Shown here: in pieces, positions 43,950-57,020 of the stretch | How positions within the stretch are numbered: position 1 is the stretch's first letter | Layout of the letters: every line of letters begins with the position of its first letter | DNA from: Apostichopus japonicus | Lineage: Eukaryota; Echinodermata; Holothuroidea; Aspidochirotida; Stichopodidae | Reading direction: 5' to 3' | NCBI RefSeq assembly: GCF_037975245.1 | Contig: NC_092583.1 | Span: 9,319,764 to 9,383,763, forward strand | DNA: 64,000 nt | The notes under the pieces: generated by a model | The model's database searches: none | Told to the model about the DNA's origin: nothing | Seen by the model: only the letters and a program-made list of their open reading frames with translations | Made by a program: the position numbers and the translations under genes

Positions 43950-45890
43950 AAATTACGCCCACTAACCCTTGACCTTTTAGATATAACCCATATCGCGTGA
44001 TGTTTGAGTCAATATTGAACTTAAAGCAGTCCGGTGAGATTTTCATGTTGGCTTAACTGATCCAATTTGAGTGTAATTTGAATGTTATTACGTACTCAAT
44101 AAAAACATCGAATTTCCAAAACTGAAATGAGAGAAGAGAGGAGGGAGGGGGGGGGGGTTCGTAAAGTCAATACAGGTGATCTGCCTGTCTACAGACCACA
44201 GACCCTACAGTCTACAGACCATCGAGATAATCACATAACCTGAGATACCCTCTCCCTCTCCCTCAATCTAACTTACATTGAGTAAGTGGGCCACTATTAT
44301 GTGTCTCTCTAACCAGTCCAACATATAAGTCTGGAAATGGCGAATACAGTTATAGCGTCTTTCATAAATTGCAGCCAATTTGTGTGGAAAACGGTCATGT
44401 AGTCTTCTCTAATACTAGCGGAATATTGAAAACTCTATGATTTGCCCGTTATTATTCAAAATAGAAACCTGGCAAAATAACTCAGTATATTGGACTATTG
44501 GGATAGGTGGGGGAGGGATTGTGGTTGGGGGATCCAGATGGGAGTAAATAGGGTGGATGAAAATATGTTCAAATTCGGTTCATCGTGTATGTCAGTGCAC
44601 ATGGATGTGAAGGATGCTGAACTTCCTGTATGAGCTACGTTCTTAAATGGGTCAGCCTTAATGTCCATTCCCATTGGAACACAATTCCGGCCTCTAAATA
44701 AAATTAACATGGTAAGCCCTGTTCAGGGTATACCGGTTTGTGGAGAAACCTTAAATATATTTATAGGCCTATATATAGTCTACTGCTTTAACATTTAACC
44801 TCAAAAGTTCCTAGACAATACTGAAATTATCTAGCACCTTTGACTAACCAACTATACTAAAGGTAGTTTCGTTTTAGCTCGAGCTCGTTGTTAAATCAAA
44901 CAATTCAAGTCAAACAGTCTGTCAAACAGTCTATGTACGTCACCAAGAATTCGATTTTGTATTCAAATGAAACTGTTTTTGTGTTAAAAGATCGTTATTG
45001 TTCCCACTTAAAGTAAATATTTGAGTAGTTGGGTAATGCTGATGATACTAAGCCTATAGGGGTTCAATGTTATTACATTCACACTGCTGTTCCAATGCAG
45101 CATGTTTAACAGAATACCATATACACATGGCACCGTTTATGGAAAGTTCACAACGAAGTCTCCTTATTCTGTATCTATAGCAAGGCCCGTTTCACGCTGC
45201 GCGTGTACAAATGAACGCATAGCGATAAATGTTAACAGTGACGTAGATTTCTTTTTGACATTGGGGGGGGGGCGGGCTGGGCGGGGGTTGGTGGTGGGGT
45301 TATCCACAGATTTTGAGATGAATGTGATCGCCAAACGATCGCCGGGGAAGAGTTTTGAAGGGAGGGGTGTCCTCCTCCCACCCGCCCCGGCCCCCTTCAG
45401 AAACTTGAGACAATCGAGATACTGATAATGAAAAATAGTGCAACTTGGAAATGATTTTTTGCACTTTTGACTCATATATACACACAACATGTTCATATTT
45501 GAGATATGAAAATGAAATAGCCAACTTAGTAACAATTCAACACAAAATTTAGCCTCTTCAGTCAATGTTTCAATGAGAGACCAAAGGTGTCTGTTATGGC
45601 CATCTAATTGGAGTGGAGCTTCTTAAGCAATGAAGCTAGGCTTCCGTTAATAGCCTACCAAATAATGTTTCCCCAAAGACATCGACGTATGACGTATGAT
45701 GTCTTTTTCAGTTCGAGAATAACGAATCAAAGTAGAGAATTTTAGGTTTTGTTTTGAAGAAGTATATGCTACTCAAGGAGATTTAGTTTCTTTGCGTGTG
45801 TAGACTAACTTGTTCGCCTCCACATTTTTTTTCAAATTCGGGTCTGGATTTTTTCCTGCTTCGCCAACCTGTGAATTTGAGATTGCTATG
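43950..45890. other. Gene-poor stretch with homopolymer and G/C-rich tracts
   Basis: Upstream flank of the propeller/death-fold gene. It has a G run near 44149-44157, CTACAGACC short repeats near 44190-44220 and a G-rich then C-rich pair at 45264-45400. Reading frames across 45100-45565 on both strands overlap the G/C-rich tract and have no recognisable domain. Confidence 0.5.
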
Positions 45891-45993
45891 AAAAGTGTAT
45901 GTTCAGCTGGCAATCAGAAGGATGAAATGGCTTCATCTATAGTAAAGTCCCTACTGGAAAGATCCATGACACCCAATTAAAGAGGCTGTCAAA

Positions 45994-46589
45994 ATGTCTC
46001 TAGAGAAACTCTCAAACCTTATGGATCTTCATGAAGGACGAATTCATAATCTGGAAGTTCAGCTTGACAATAATGCCCAGGAACTATCAACATTGACGAC
46101 CCATAATGAAAAGCTGGGAAGTGGGATAGCTCAACTTCAAGATGAATTTAATGTCTTGGAGCAGTACTCAAGGCGAAACTGCATAAGGGTTTTTGGTCTC
46201 TCAGAAAGTGCAGGAGAAAACACAAACGAGCTCGTGCGGAAACTTGCCCATGACAGGTTGGGGTCGAAGTTTAAGATTCAGATATCGACAGAAGTCACAG
46301 GATAGGAAAACCCAATAGCAATGGAAATCGGGCCATAATTATGAAACTCACCAACTACTCAATTAAATTACGCCTTCTCAAGGTCAGAAGAAAATTGAAA
46401 TCGTCTGGTATCAGTCTGCAGGAGGATCTAACTGCCCGAAATCCTGCGCTCCTAAAAAAGACGGCAGAACACCCTAAGATAACATCTGCCTGGTCCATCG
46501 ATGGGAGAATATACGGACTCATTAAATCAACCAACGGCTCAGATACAAAACGAAGAATCTCTGGTCACTCTGATCTCAATAAACTGTAA
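45994..46589 (+). pseudogene. LINE ORF1 (coiled-coil, RNA-binding), frameshifted
   Basis: Starts at ATG 45994 with a coiled coil (HNLEVQLDNNAQELSTL), then LEQYSRRNCIRVFGLSE, the typical entry to the RRM-like core of LINE ORF1 proteins. A frameshift near 46285 moves to another frame, where SIKLRLLKVRRKLKSSG, ISLQEDLTARNPALLKK and SAWSIDGRIYG continue the C-terminal domain. It is non-functional as it stands. Confidence 0.8.
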
Positions 46590-46744
46590 GTTATAGCCAA
46601 TGCTTGTGTGACAGATACATTTCAAAACTTAAAAAAGAGGACTGAGGCTGGAACTGAAACTGATACACATTTTTTCTATATTTAGATATTCTTTTCTTTT
46701 TTTTTCTTTAATTCTGCAAAATACTTTGATTAGCATTTGAATTT

Positions 46745-49700
46745 ATGTCTTATATCTGTATCAATTGTAACGAATGTACTTCCAATACTTCAAACTTTAC
46801 TTCTTGCTTGAACTGCAATCAAAAATTTCATATAAATTGTTTAAGGTATACTAATGGTTTCAACTGGATTTGTAACCATTGTTTAAATGCTTCTTTACCA
46901 TTCTATGACTGTACTGATATTTCCCTCTCACATGATATTTATAGTAAAGCTTCTTTTCCACTGGATGGTGATGAAATTGCATGTACTAATCCTTTAGATA
47001 CTGATTCTAAAGAACCTATTCAACAAAATTCGGTATCCTGTAATTATTATACCATTCAAACTTTTAATGATTTACAATCCACTGAAAACTTTTCTCTGTT
47101 TCATTTAAACAGTCGTAGCCTTAACAAAAACTTGAGTAATATTTGTGACTTCTTGTCTGTTCTAAAAAATGATTTTTCAGTTATTGGATTTAGTGAAACC
47201 TGGTTAAATGATCATAATATATTCCCACTCATATGTCTTAATAATTACAACCTTCTAGAAAAACACAGTGAAAATAGAGGGGGTGGTGTTTGCATGTTTG
47301 TTTAAACTGAGCTTACATATCATAAACGTGAAGCTCTCTCCTTATTTAACATCTTTACAGAAAGTCTCTTTATTGAATTAAAAGTTAATGGCTTCAAAAG
47401 TAATATTGTAATTGGCATTGTTTATAGACCCCCAAGTACTTCTATTGCATCCTTTAATGAAAATCTTAATTTCATTATAAGCAAAATCAGTGGTGGAAAT
47501 AAAAGAATGTTTTATAATGGGAGATTTCAACATTAACATTTTAAAAGAATCTTCCTCTGACTTTTTAACTACCATTTATTCACATGGTTTTTATCCTTTG
47601 ATTACAAAACCCACAAGAGTGAGTCATGCATCATCTACTCTAATTGATAATATAATCACCAATGTATCTCAGAGCAATGCTTTCTTACAGGTGTTTTGAT
47701 AACAGATTTGACTTACCATTTTCCAGTCTTCTGCAAGAGTCTAGTAAATGATGATAGTAATAAAAAAGGTCTCAAAACCAGAAATTATTCTCAGATAAAT
47801 ATTCATCGTTTTGTATCTAAAGTTGCTAATATAGATTGGAGTATAGTTTATAATGAATATGATGTAAATAATACCTATGATGTATTTTGTGATAATTTGT
47901 CGATTCTGTACAAGGGCGGCGGAACCGGGGGGGGCACAGGGGGCACGTGCCCCCCCACTTTTCCTCAGGTTAAAAATGTGCCCTTTTTCTACCAAAAAAT
48001 TTCTAAATAAAAAAAGAGTTAACAAAGCGAAACCCACGTCGAATGAAATATTTCAGGAATTTTTAAATGTTACTACCACAGGCGTAGGAGCCCAATTTGA
48101 ATTGGGGAGGCTGTAACGACTTGCCCGAAAAATATTACCAAAATTTTTCGCGCGCTACGCGCGCGTTCAACATGGCAACGTGCATATCATATAGGCATGC
48201 GTTGGTTATTACATCGCATGCCAATAACATACAATCATTTGCCGTGTTATAACCCTTCCAAATTGGTTACAATTATTGGCAAAGTCGTTACAATAATAAT
48301 GATCATAATAATATCAGTTTAACCATTGAAAAACACATAGAAAATTATTTTTCTTTCAGTATTTTCACATATTTCATTTGCTTTCATGCATGTATCGATC
48401 GCTTACGTGTGCAGGGACTTGGACTTTATAATGATTTCACCTCATTTTGTCTTTTTCCTTGTTTCCCAATTTGCACATTAGATATTGCAGTGCTAATATG
48501 CATTGTTTCCTTGAGAGGGGGGGTGGTGGCGTTGATGGAGTGATGTGTATACGCAAATAAGATAATACAATAAGAGTTATAAAGGGTACTAAATATCAGG
48601 CTGCATCAGTCCAATCGAATTTCTGCTAAGTGCCCTTCAACGTTGGTGCCCCCCCCCCCAGATTGGAAGTGCTTCCGCCGCCCTTGATTCTGTATGATGA
48701 ATGTTTTCCCCTTGTGCAAAAGAAAAATTGTAAGCGTAAAAGACATCCATGGATTTCAAATGGTATCCTTACATCTATTAAAACGAAAAATAAACTTTTG
48801 AAGATTTCTTTGAAACAGCCCTCAGATGTTAACAAATCAAATTATCGTTCTTACAGAAACAAATTAAATCATGTTGTTCGTATTGCCAAGAAGAAACACT
48901 CTTAAGGAATTGCAGCATGACAACAAGGGTACATGGTCTGTTATAAATAACTTGTTGAACAAAGGGGGAAACAAGTCGAGCATATCTGACTGTTTTATTG
49001 ATGGTGATAATATTGTACATGATCCTATAGCTATAGCCAATGCATTTAATGATTATTTTGAAAATATAGGACCATCACTTGCTAAAAATATCCATTCTCA
49101 TTCTAGTGCAAATGAATATCTTGGTGCTGCAAACAAGTGCTCTATGTTCTTTTTCCCAGTTACACCAGATGAAATTATAAAGATAAGTTCACATTGTCTT
49201 AAAGTTAACAAAGCTGCTGGCTTTCACAATCTGAAACCATCCATTATTAAGAATGTTATACATTCAGTTGCTTCTCCTTTAACGCATATTTTCAAGATTT
49301 CGTTATCAACGGGCGTCTTTCCTAACAAAATGAAACTTGCTAAAATCATACCAGTCTATAAGAAAGGTGAAGTTAAAAAAGTAATTACCGTCCAATATAT
49401 GTGTGACCTTGCCTATCTAAATTGCTAGAACGTATTGTTTATAACAGGTTATTATCTTTGTTAATAAGCACAATATTCTATTTGATGGCCAGTATGGTTT
49501 ACGGTCAGGGATATCAACTGAAATGGCCCTAGCTGATGCGGTTGATAAAATATATGATGCCTTGGAGAAAAAAAACTCATAACAATTGGTATCTTTTTGG
49601 ACTTGTCAAAAGCCTTTGACACTATTAATCATGATATCCTCAACTCTAAGCTGCATCATTATGGAATAAGGGGAACAAGTTTGTCATGGTTCCGTAGTTA

Positions 49701-50662
49701 CATCTATGACAGGAAACAATTTAGTATTTTTAACCGTGTAAGCTCAACACATTTAGGTATTAAGTGTGGAGTACCACAAGGTTCAATCCTTGGCCCTTTA
49801 TTATTTATTTTGTATATGAATGATATTAGTAAGGTTTCTACTAATTCTTCCCTTGTTTTATTTGCTGATGATACAAACATTTTTTTCTCTGATAAAGATC
49901 CGAAAAGGTTACAAGATAATATATGCGAGGAACTTAATAAATTTAATCATTGGTTCAATGCAAATAAAATATCCTTAAATATTGACAAGACGAATTACAT
50001 GACTTTTGGTAAACCTAAAGATGATTTCAATGTTCGCATTTGCCTAAACAATAAACCTATCATTAGTACTGATAAAATACGTTTTTTGGGAGTCTCATAG
50101 ACTCCAAATTATCCTGGTGTGATCACATTAATGCTGTTTCTTCATCTCTTGCAAAGTGTGCTGGAATCTTATCTAAGCTCAAACACTTCTTGCCTAGAAA
50201 TATTTTACGTTCTATCTACTTGAGTTTATTTTTACCACATCTTTCTTATTGTTTGGTTATTTGGTCAGGCACAAGTAATTCTAATCTAAAGAAATTGATA
50301 TTGTCACAAAAGAAAGCTATCCAACACGTAGCTGGATCTGGTCCATATGACCACACTAGTCCCCTCTTTGCATCGCTTAATTTAATAAAATTACCAGACC
50401 TCATTAACCATAGTATTGTCTCGTGTATTTTTAGATGTAGTAACAGTAATTTGCCTAATAAATTTAAAACCTTTTTTACACAAAACAGTCAGATTCACAA
50501 ATACAATACCCGACAACGCAATGACTTTCACGCTTGTCCTTGCTATACTAACAATGCCCAAAAGAGCTTAAGAAATCGATCAGTTAATATTTGGAATTCT
50601 TTGCATTTAAACGATAGAACTTTCTACTTACCCTGTCTAGCTTTAAAAAAAAAAACATCTTA
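46745..50662 (+). pseudogene. LINE ORF2: PHD-like finger, endonuclease and reverse transcriptase, CR1/L2-like, broken
   Basis: An N-terminal Cys/His-rich PHD-like finger (ICINCNECTS through ICNHC) precedes an AP-type endonuclease (FSLFHLNSRSLNKNL, GFSETWLND, GIVYRPPS, MGDFNINIL). The reverse transcriptase has DLSKAFDTINHDIL, GVPQGSILGPLLFILYMND and FADDTNIFFS. A distal domain with LYLSLFLPHLSYCLVIW-like spacing follows. Breaks seen: TAA at 47303, frameshifts near 47488, 47696 and 49380-49600, a stop at 50098, and a hAT-like insertion at 47911-48686. PHD plus this endonuclease order fits CR1-type LINEs. Confidence 0.85.
47911..48686. mobile_element. Non-autonomous hAT-like element inserted in the LINE (776 bp)
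   Basis: Perfect 14-bp inverted ends (CAAGGGCGGCGGAA) are flanked by an exact 8-bp duplication ATTCTGTA at 47903-47910 and 48687-48694. It interrupts ORF2 between endonuclease and reverse transcriptase, and the LINE frame resumes at once on the right. No transposase is seen. Confidence 0.92.
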
Positions 50663-51835
50663 AGAAGAACTTTCTCAGTAAATACTAAATGCATCAGAAT
50701 TGTATTAAGGTGGGGTGTGGGTAAGGATGGTGGGGAGGGGGTGCAGAGTGTGGGATAAGGGAGAGGAGTGATGGTTAGCAATGCGGAGGGTTGGGTGGGA
50801 AGAAAAATTGTTTGGGACGGCAGGGGAGGGGACGTTGTATTTGTGGGTGGGGTTTATATGTTTATATATTAATTATATATCATTATTTGTATCGGGGAGT
50901 GTTGTACCCTGTTAAGCTCTCCAGAGCTTTTGTACAACACTTCCTTTCACAATATTATTCATTCTAATTTTTCCTTATATTTATATGATTGTAAATTTTC
51001 TGTACCAATGCTATTCTCTTGTTATATGTTATATAAATATGTAAATAATGTTGTGAAGAAACAAATAAAATGAAATGAAATCACCAGTCAGCCATGTAGA
51101 TGATGGATCGGGCTGCGATTTTTTTCCCCTGCGCGGTAAAGCCCAAGATTTACATACCTCACTCCCATTGGCTGGGGTCCGTGTGCATAAGCCTAATTAC
51201 AATATCAACTAGCAGCAGCTGCACAGAATCGCTCATCACATACTACTTTTCACAAGGCCACTTTGCTTACACTCAGAATAGTCTAACAGCAGGATGTACG
51301 CGTTTTATGTGGCGGTTTTATATTCCACGAGTGTAGAGGGTCTTTGGTTCTGCATCGCACAGCTTTGTTGCTGTAAATTTAGAGAAGTTTAATCAAACCG
51401 AACAGTTTGAAGATGATACAATGTATCACCATATAATATAAACGTTAGACAATTTCTGCATTCAATAACTATAATCCAGAGTGGCAGTGGTACTACTAAC
51501 ATGACTAAATACTAGGCCTATATCTTTCGTAATATATTATCTGAAAACCGTGCCAAACGGTCATAATTAACCGTCTCAGAAGATCATAATTTTGAAAGTC
51601 AAATCAATGTCTGTGCTCAAAAAGAAGAGTCTATCAGTTTAAAATTTAAAAGCATCTCAAGTTAATAGTCAACCAGAAATGCTAGCTATCCAATGTTTTT
51701 ATGCAGTTTTGAAGCAAGCAAACGCATGGTACTAAACTGCGTACGTTACATTGCAGTACATTGTTGTCTTCTTAAGACAGTTGCCAGTTCATGTACATAC
51801 GCACACGCATATGGCGAGCCATCAGTCTCAAATCG

Positions 51836-52505
51836 TGGGGAATCGACTTATACCGATTTAAATCGACACATACCAATGTCCTTCGACTTATACCAGTTTC
51901 CAGCAGCTCAAATTAAATTCTGCCGATTTAAATCGACATATACCAGTTAAATTTGACATATAATCGATTTAAATCGACAAATACCAGCGTAATTCGACAT
52001 ATCATCGATTTAAATCGATATATACCAATTTAAATCGATGATCAGTAAAATAAATTGGTATATGTCAATTTAAATCGACATAGACCAGTTTAAATCGATA
52101 ATATGTCGAATTAAATCGGTATATGTCAATTTAAATCGACATGTACCAATTTAATTCGACCTATACCAGTCTAAATCGGCATATACCGATTTAAATCGAC
52201 ATATACCAATTGAAATCGATGATATGTCAAATTAACTGGTATATGTCAAATTAAATCGGCATCTACCAGTTTAAATCGATGGTATTTCGAATATATCGGT
52301 ATATGTCAATTTAAATCGACATATTCCAATTTTGTTGGACTTATACCAGTCTAAATCGACATATACCGATTTAAATCGACATCTACCAGTTTAAATCGAT
52401 GATATGTCAAATTAAATCGGTAGAAGTCAATTTCATTGGACTTACCAGTTTCTAGCAACTCAAATTGACATATACCTATTTAAATCGGCATGTCATCGAT
52501 TTAGC
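51836..52505. repeat. Array of ~20-24-bp units with ATTTAAAT palindrome (left arm)
   Basis: About 30 degenerate units of the type ACATATACCGATTTAAATCG in both orientations. Many contain the 14-bp palindrome TCGATTTAAATCGA. It is matched in inverse orientation by 58180-58595. Confidence 0.9.
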
Positions 52506-52649
52506 TCATTAACATATTCCAAATGTGAAAATCTCCAAAGCTAATAACTCCGCCACGGAAAGTCAGAATGTATTTGTACTTAATATTCATGTGTTGGTTG
52601 ATAGTGGGTACATGGTAATATATGTTCAAGTTGATATTATGCAATAGGG

Positions 52650-53940
52650 TAGTGTTCAACCGATTTTATGATAATCGGTTATCACCGATTACCGATTAGT
52701 TCATGTGACAATCGGGCCGAGTACCGATTATTTCATCATTTTGTGCAACTGGCCTAATATATGATTAAGTATTATGCATGATAACTTCTAGGCCGATACA
52801 ATTAAATATGTAAATGGGTGACTTAACGTTTAACACTAAAGCAAATAAAGAACACTGTAAGAAAAAGTTGTAAGAAATAGATGTGGTGCTATATGTTTAT
52901 AACGATGAGTCGCAATATTGCAATACCACCACAACACAGTAAATGGAGTGCTGTACAGACTACATAAGGGGGAAAACAGTAGCCATTGGCTACGAAATGC
53001 AAAAACAAAGAAGTTATGGCAGTAGCGTAACTCCTATGGGATCGGGCCATGCTGAGCCCGGGGCCCTCACCAAAAGGCGGCCCCGCTATACTGATGCACA
53101 GAAAGAGGGTGCCTCTTTTGATAGGGAGGGCCCGTTTACTGGGAAAGAAAAACTCATGCAAGACTGAACAAGACAATATAAATATTTTCACGTGATACGT
53201 AATACGGACATCATGATCATGGGCTCATTTGAGTATTAATGTATGTATCGAGCTAGTTGTGTTATTTATTATCATAATTGAAACAAAGTATATAATTTAA
53301 AACTCGATTCAAGCCAATGTTGTACATGGTACAACATCGGAACAAATGATTTTTTGAAAACTTCTAAAACGATAACCCAACACCCCACAGACTTGAAACT
53401 GCGTACATTTGAAAGAAAGAAGGCGGGGCTTTCATATAAATATAATAATAAATTAGGCCTTAGATTATGTTTGATTACTGGTTTTGTAGTCTCCGTTATA
53501 CTCCCTAAAATAGGATGCTACTATACAACTTTATGATACTGTACTTGTTGCGCCTACGCCCGGCATTAGCTGTACACAATAACACACACGTGGTGTTGAG
53601 GGCCATATTCACCCCAACCAACAGTTCTCTAGATATGTTAATTGCATACAGACCCATGATGCATTACTGAATTATTGAAAGTCAAAATCCTAAGACATGA
53701 GATCTCAAAATAACCTACGTGTAAATGCAACTTGAAACGCCCGGGAAGTGTTTTTTTCCCGACGATCTAGGAGCATGTTTTGGCCCAAAAAGATGTGTGT
53801 TAACTGCACCTCAATGATCTATTGACCACCCCCCCCCATGTGAACATTTCTACCGACGCCCTAGCTTGGCCCTAATAGGGGGCCTCCAGACTCATCGTTA
53901 CGCCCGATGCCGTTTATCTAACCGATTATCTGTCGAACAC
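52650..53940. mobile_element. hAT-like insertion with GTGTTC termini (about 1.29 kb)
   Basis: Ends TAGTGTTCAACCGAT and (complement) GTGTTCGACAGAT. The flanks CAATAGGG and CAATCAGG form an imperfect 8-bp duplication. An uninterrupted relative of the flanking sequence at about 54165-54260 (GATAGCGGGTACAT through GGCAGGGCTT) serves as an empty site and supports the boundaries. Subterminal ATAATCGG/CCGATTA words repeat inside the left end. Confidence 0.7.
53020..53910. mobile_element. Possible nested element with CAGTAGCGTAAC-type end
   Basis: The left end CAGTAGCGTAACTCC and the right end, read in complement, GCATCGGGCGTAACGATG share GCGTAAC and resemble hAT termini. The target duplication is unclear. 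The interior near 53745-53790 (CCCGACGATCTAGGAGCAT) resembles 2215-2245 in the hAT element at 1975. Confidence 0.4.
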
Positions 53941-54842
53941 CAATCAGGGGGCGGGGCTTAACTTGATTTTCACTAAAATAGCCTGACATGTAAACACGGT
54001 TACTGAACAACGGCAAGTTGGATTGAAGTCATACTTGGTACATAGATGCGCCATGGTGAGTAGAAGAGCCCTATTGATTGTGGTGCTCATAGCAAGAGTA
54101 TTAATGAGGTCACAGGGTCAAATGTAAACATTTTCAGAATTGAATTATACTTTGTGCGAAGGTGTTGTTAGATAGCGGGTACATGATAATGTATATTCAA
54201 TGTGATATTATGCGCATTTATTAGGAGGCAGGGCTTGAGTTGATTTTTGCTAAAGAAAGCTTGTAAACATGGTAAGTTAACATATATACCAGGTAGGCCC
54301 ACAGTCAGCGAAAGAACCTTGCTGATCAATTTAATCAACAACTTGCTTGGGATTATAATCTCAATTGGCAAGGAATCACAATAAGCTTATAGTTGCTTTC
54401 TGGTTATAATTCCATTCTTTTCGTTTCAGTTTTGATGTTGCAGTTCTTCTTTCGTTTTGGGTGTTTTTTTTTCGTTCGGCATATCATTCAAAGACTTTGT
54501 CAGGTCAACAGGCAATATGTTTATTGGTAGGATACCATAGTTCTGAAAGACTGTGGAAGCTCCACGACTTTTAGCGCTTTTTAAAGAAGCCAAAGTACTT
54601 AAAATTCATGCTTAACCAGCACCATTTCATAAGTGTTCAAATATTTCACAATAACCATTAACATATCAAACCATTTTAGTTTGAATTTCACTCCTTAGCT
54701 ATCGAGGCTCAAACGTTTACTGGGTGTCTGGTTGCAGAGGGACCTTCCTCCAATTGGAAAAGTTACCATTGTTAAAACACTCGGTCTTTCAAAGTTGGTT
54801 TATCTCTTTCAAATTCTTCCAAATCCCCCACATGACTTTATT

Positions 54843-55214
54843 CAAGGGCGTAGGAACCGGGGGCTGGGGGCGCCAGCCCCCCAGTGAAAAATGTGGGGGG
54901 GCGGAAGTATCATTCCGCCCCCCCCCCCCCCGCTTCGCAAGTCAGAAAACCCCTTTTTCATTTCCAAATGAGAAAACAAAATCTCATTTGGAGCACCAAA
55001 TTGCATCTAAGGCCTGGTGAAAATACAAAATTAAGTTTACAAAATGGAGTGGGTGTTGAAGTGTGCTATATTGCACCAAATTGCATCTGAGGCTACCTGG
55101 AAATGCAAAAAATTCCAAACGGGAGGGGGACACCCCCTCCCCTTAGACCCCTCCCCCGGCCGGCCATCAGTCTTCAGCCCCCCCCCCCTCCACTCAAAAG
55201 TACCTTCCTACGCC
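54843..55214. mobile_element. Short GGCGTAGGAA-ended element with 13-bp duplication
   Basis: Flanked by identical 13-bp ACATGACTTTATT at 54830-54842 and 55215-55227. The left end CAAGGGCGTAGGAACC and the complement of the right end GGCGTAGGAAGG form an inverted repeat lacking four bases on the right. Interior is C/G-homopolymer-rich. The end resembles the hAT-like element in the LINE (CAAGGGCGGCGG), but a 13-bp duplication is not hAT-like. Confidence 0.7.
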
Positions 55215-56224
55215 ACATGACTTTATTAATGAACTAGATGCCATCATTTGGAGTCGAAATCCCGAAAAAAATTTGCCTTTCCTCTATGGTTGGTACTATA
55301 AGTTCAGGTGGACTAAAAGTCACACATACTAATTTGTGTATTCATAGTCATAAGTGTATACCTGATCAGATATAACGACAGAAGTTATAACTTCTGGAAA
55401 CTGTTTTTTCGATTTTCATTTGAACAAGTAGGGCAAATCCAATTTGTTTAACTGTATGTATAAAATAGACGATATTAATATTAATGTCTGCCATGCGTGG
55501 TGATTGCCGTCTTTTATTACGCCTTATTCCAATTATGGTGAACAGATAGTTTGGAACAATTCGTTCATTAAATTTGACTAAAAGATGGTATTTTACAACT
55601 CAATGTTCCAAAACGGGATTAGACAGGTGAAGCATATGTTTGACAATGACAATCGTCCATTTTTCTGTGAATCACCCATATAATTTCTCAATTTTTCACC
55701 TCAAGTACTTCATCTTCAGTAAAAACATTACAAACACGGAAATGAGATGTCGAGATTTTTATGGAAAAATTGTTATTAAACTTGAGAAAGAACTCAAGCA
55801 AAGAGGCAAAGCTTTGATTTCTTACGAGCAGTTCAAAGACTCATTGAGTAATTGCATTAATTACGATACATCGTTTTTGTATATATGTACATATCATTAC
55901 TTGTAAAAGGTCTTTGACCTTATTGTATTCAAATATATTCGGATTGGCTCAAGAATGTTACCAATAAAGATACCAAGCCTTTTAAAAAAAAGATATGGGC
56001 TCACTAAACCCTGAACAAAATAGTGCCAATATGAAGGCACTGTATATATACATAGGCAAAACGTTTCCAATATAAATGAACTAGACATGGTATTTAAAGA
56101 AATGTATATGAAAACAAAAACTCAAGAACCAAATAACTCTATAATTTGATACTTTGACAGTAAAAAATGAGCACAAATACTTACAAAAGTAAGGTTCAAT
56201 TAACAATATTGAAGCCACATTAGT

Positions 56225-57020
56225 TGATACGAGAAGACGAAATTGGTAGTATTAACCAAAAGTTTACATACAATCTTAATGGTGTGGAGTTACAGGAGGT
56301 CTCTGTTGTAAGAGACCTAGGTATCTACATTGACTCATCCCTTCAACCTTCTAAACATTGTCTTGGAGCTGCTTAAAGAGGTAAAAGGGTTTTAGGTATG
56401 ATCAAGAGGAACTTCAGTTTTCTGAAAGAGGACATAGTAGTTAGGCTTTATAAGCAGTTGGTTAGGCCTCATCTGGAGTATGCTGTGCAGGCTTGGAACC
56501 CTTATTTTGCTAAGGATACGGAAGTACTTGAAAAGGTCAAGAGGAGGGCCACTAGGAAGATTAGTTCCTTAAAGAATATTCCTTATTATAGGCGGTTACA
56601 ACTCTTGAATCTCACCGTGCCCACACTGGAGCTTAGGAGGTTACGTGGGGACTTGATTCAGGTTTTCAAGATTGTGTATGGTTTTGACAATTTATCCTTT
56701 ACCGATTTTTTTTCATGTTTCCTAACAGTAGTTGTACCAGAGGTCATTAAACTCCAGAAGTCACATAGTAGGATTAATATTCGGCATAATTTTTTTTTTC
56801 TAATAGGGTTGTGAATGAGTGGAATGGTTTGCCTGAGGAAGTTGTACTTGCAAGTAGTGTCAATGGGTTTAAGAATGCTTTGGACAAGCACTTTAAGCAT
56901 TGTAATCGGGTCTGAGTGTTTGTGTCTTCAGTTTTTTTTCCCTCTCTCTATAGGGTCCTTGATGGGGACTTAAGTGCCCCTCCTGATCCTTTTTTTCTAC
57001 TAAACTAAACTAAACTAAAT
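56225..57020 (+). mobile_element. 5'-truncated CR1/L2-like LINE
   Basis: Encodes the end of reverse transcriptase and the C-terminal region: VRDLGIYIDSSLQPS, LGMIKRNFSFLKED, LYKQLVRPHLEYAVQAWNPY, KVKRRATRKISSL and LELRRLRGDLIQVFKIVYG, then VVNEWNGLPEEVV in another frame. A stop at about 56374 and a poly-T frameshift near 56795 break it. It ends in ACTAA repeats (57000-57018), a typical short-repeat tail. It is a different subfamily from the LINE at 46-51 kb. Confidence 0.85.

Larger units (their letters stand above)
45890..51085 (+). mobile_element. CR1/L2-like non-LTR retrotransposon, near full length, inactive
   Basis: Contains ORF1 and ORF2 remnants and a 3' region ending in an ATGAA-type short repeat (AAATAAAATGAAATGAAATC) at about 51062-51082. 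The 5' limit is uncertain. Minus the hAT-like insert it is about 4.4 kb. Confidence 0.75.

Noticed and set aside
45100-45565. Overlapping 107- and 133-codon frames on opposite strands
   Set aside because: Both run through a G/C-rich homopolymer tract with no recognisable domain or splice support.
55640-55906. 88-codon frame with a charged helical stretch
   Set aside because: No domain, no splice signals, and it lies inside repeat-derived sequence; kept as unsupported.
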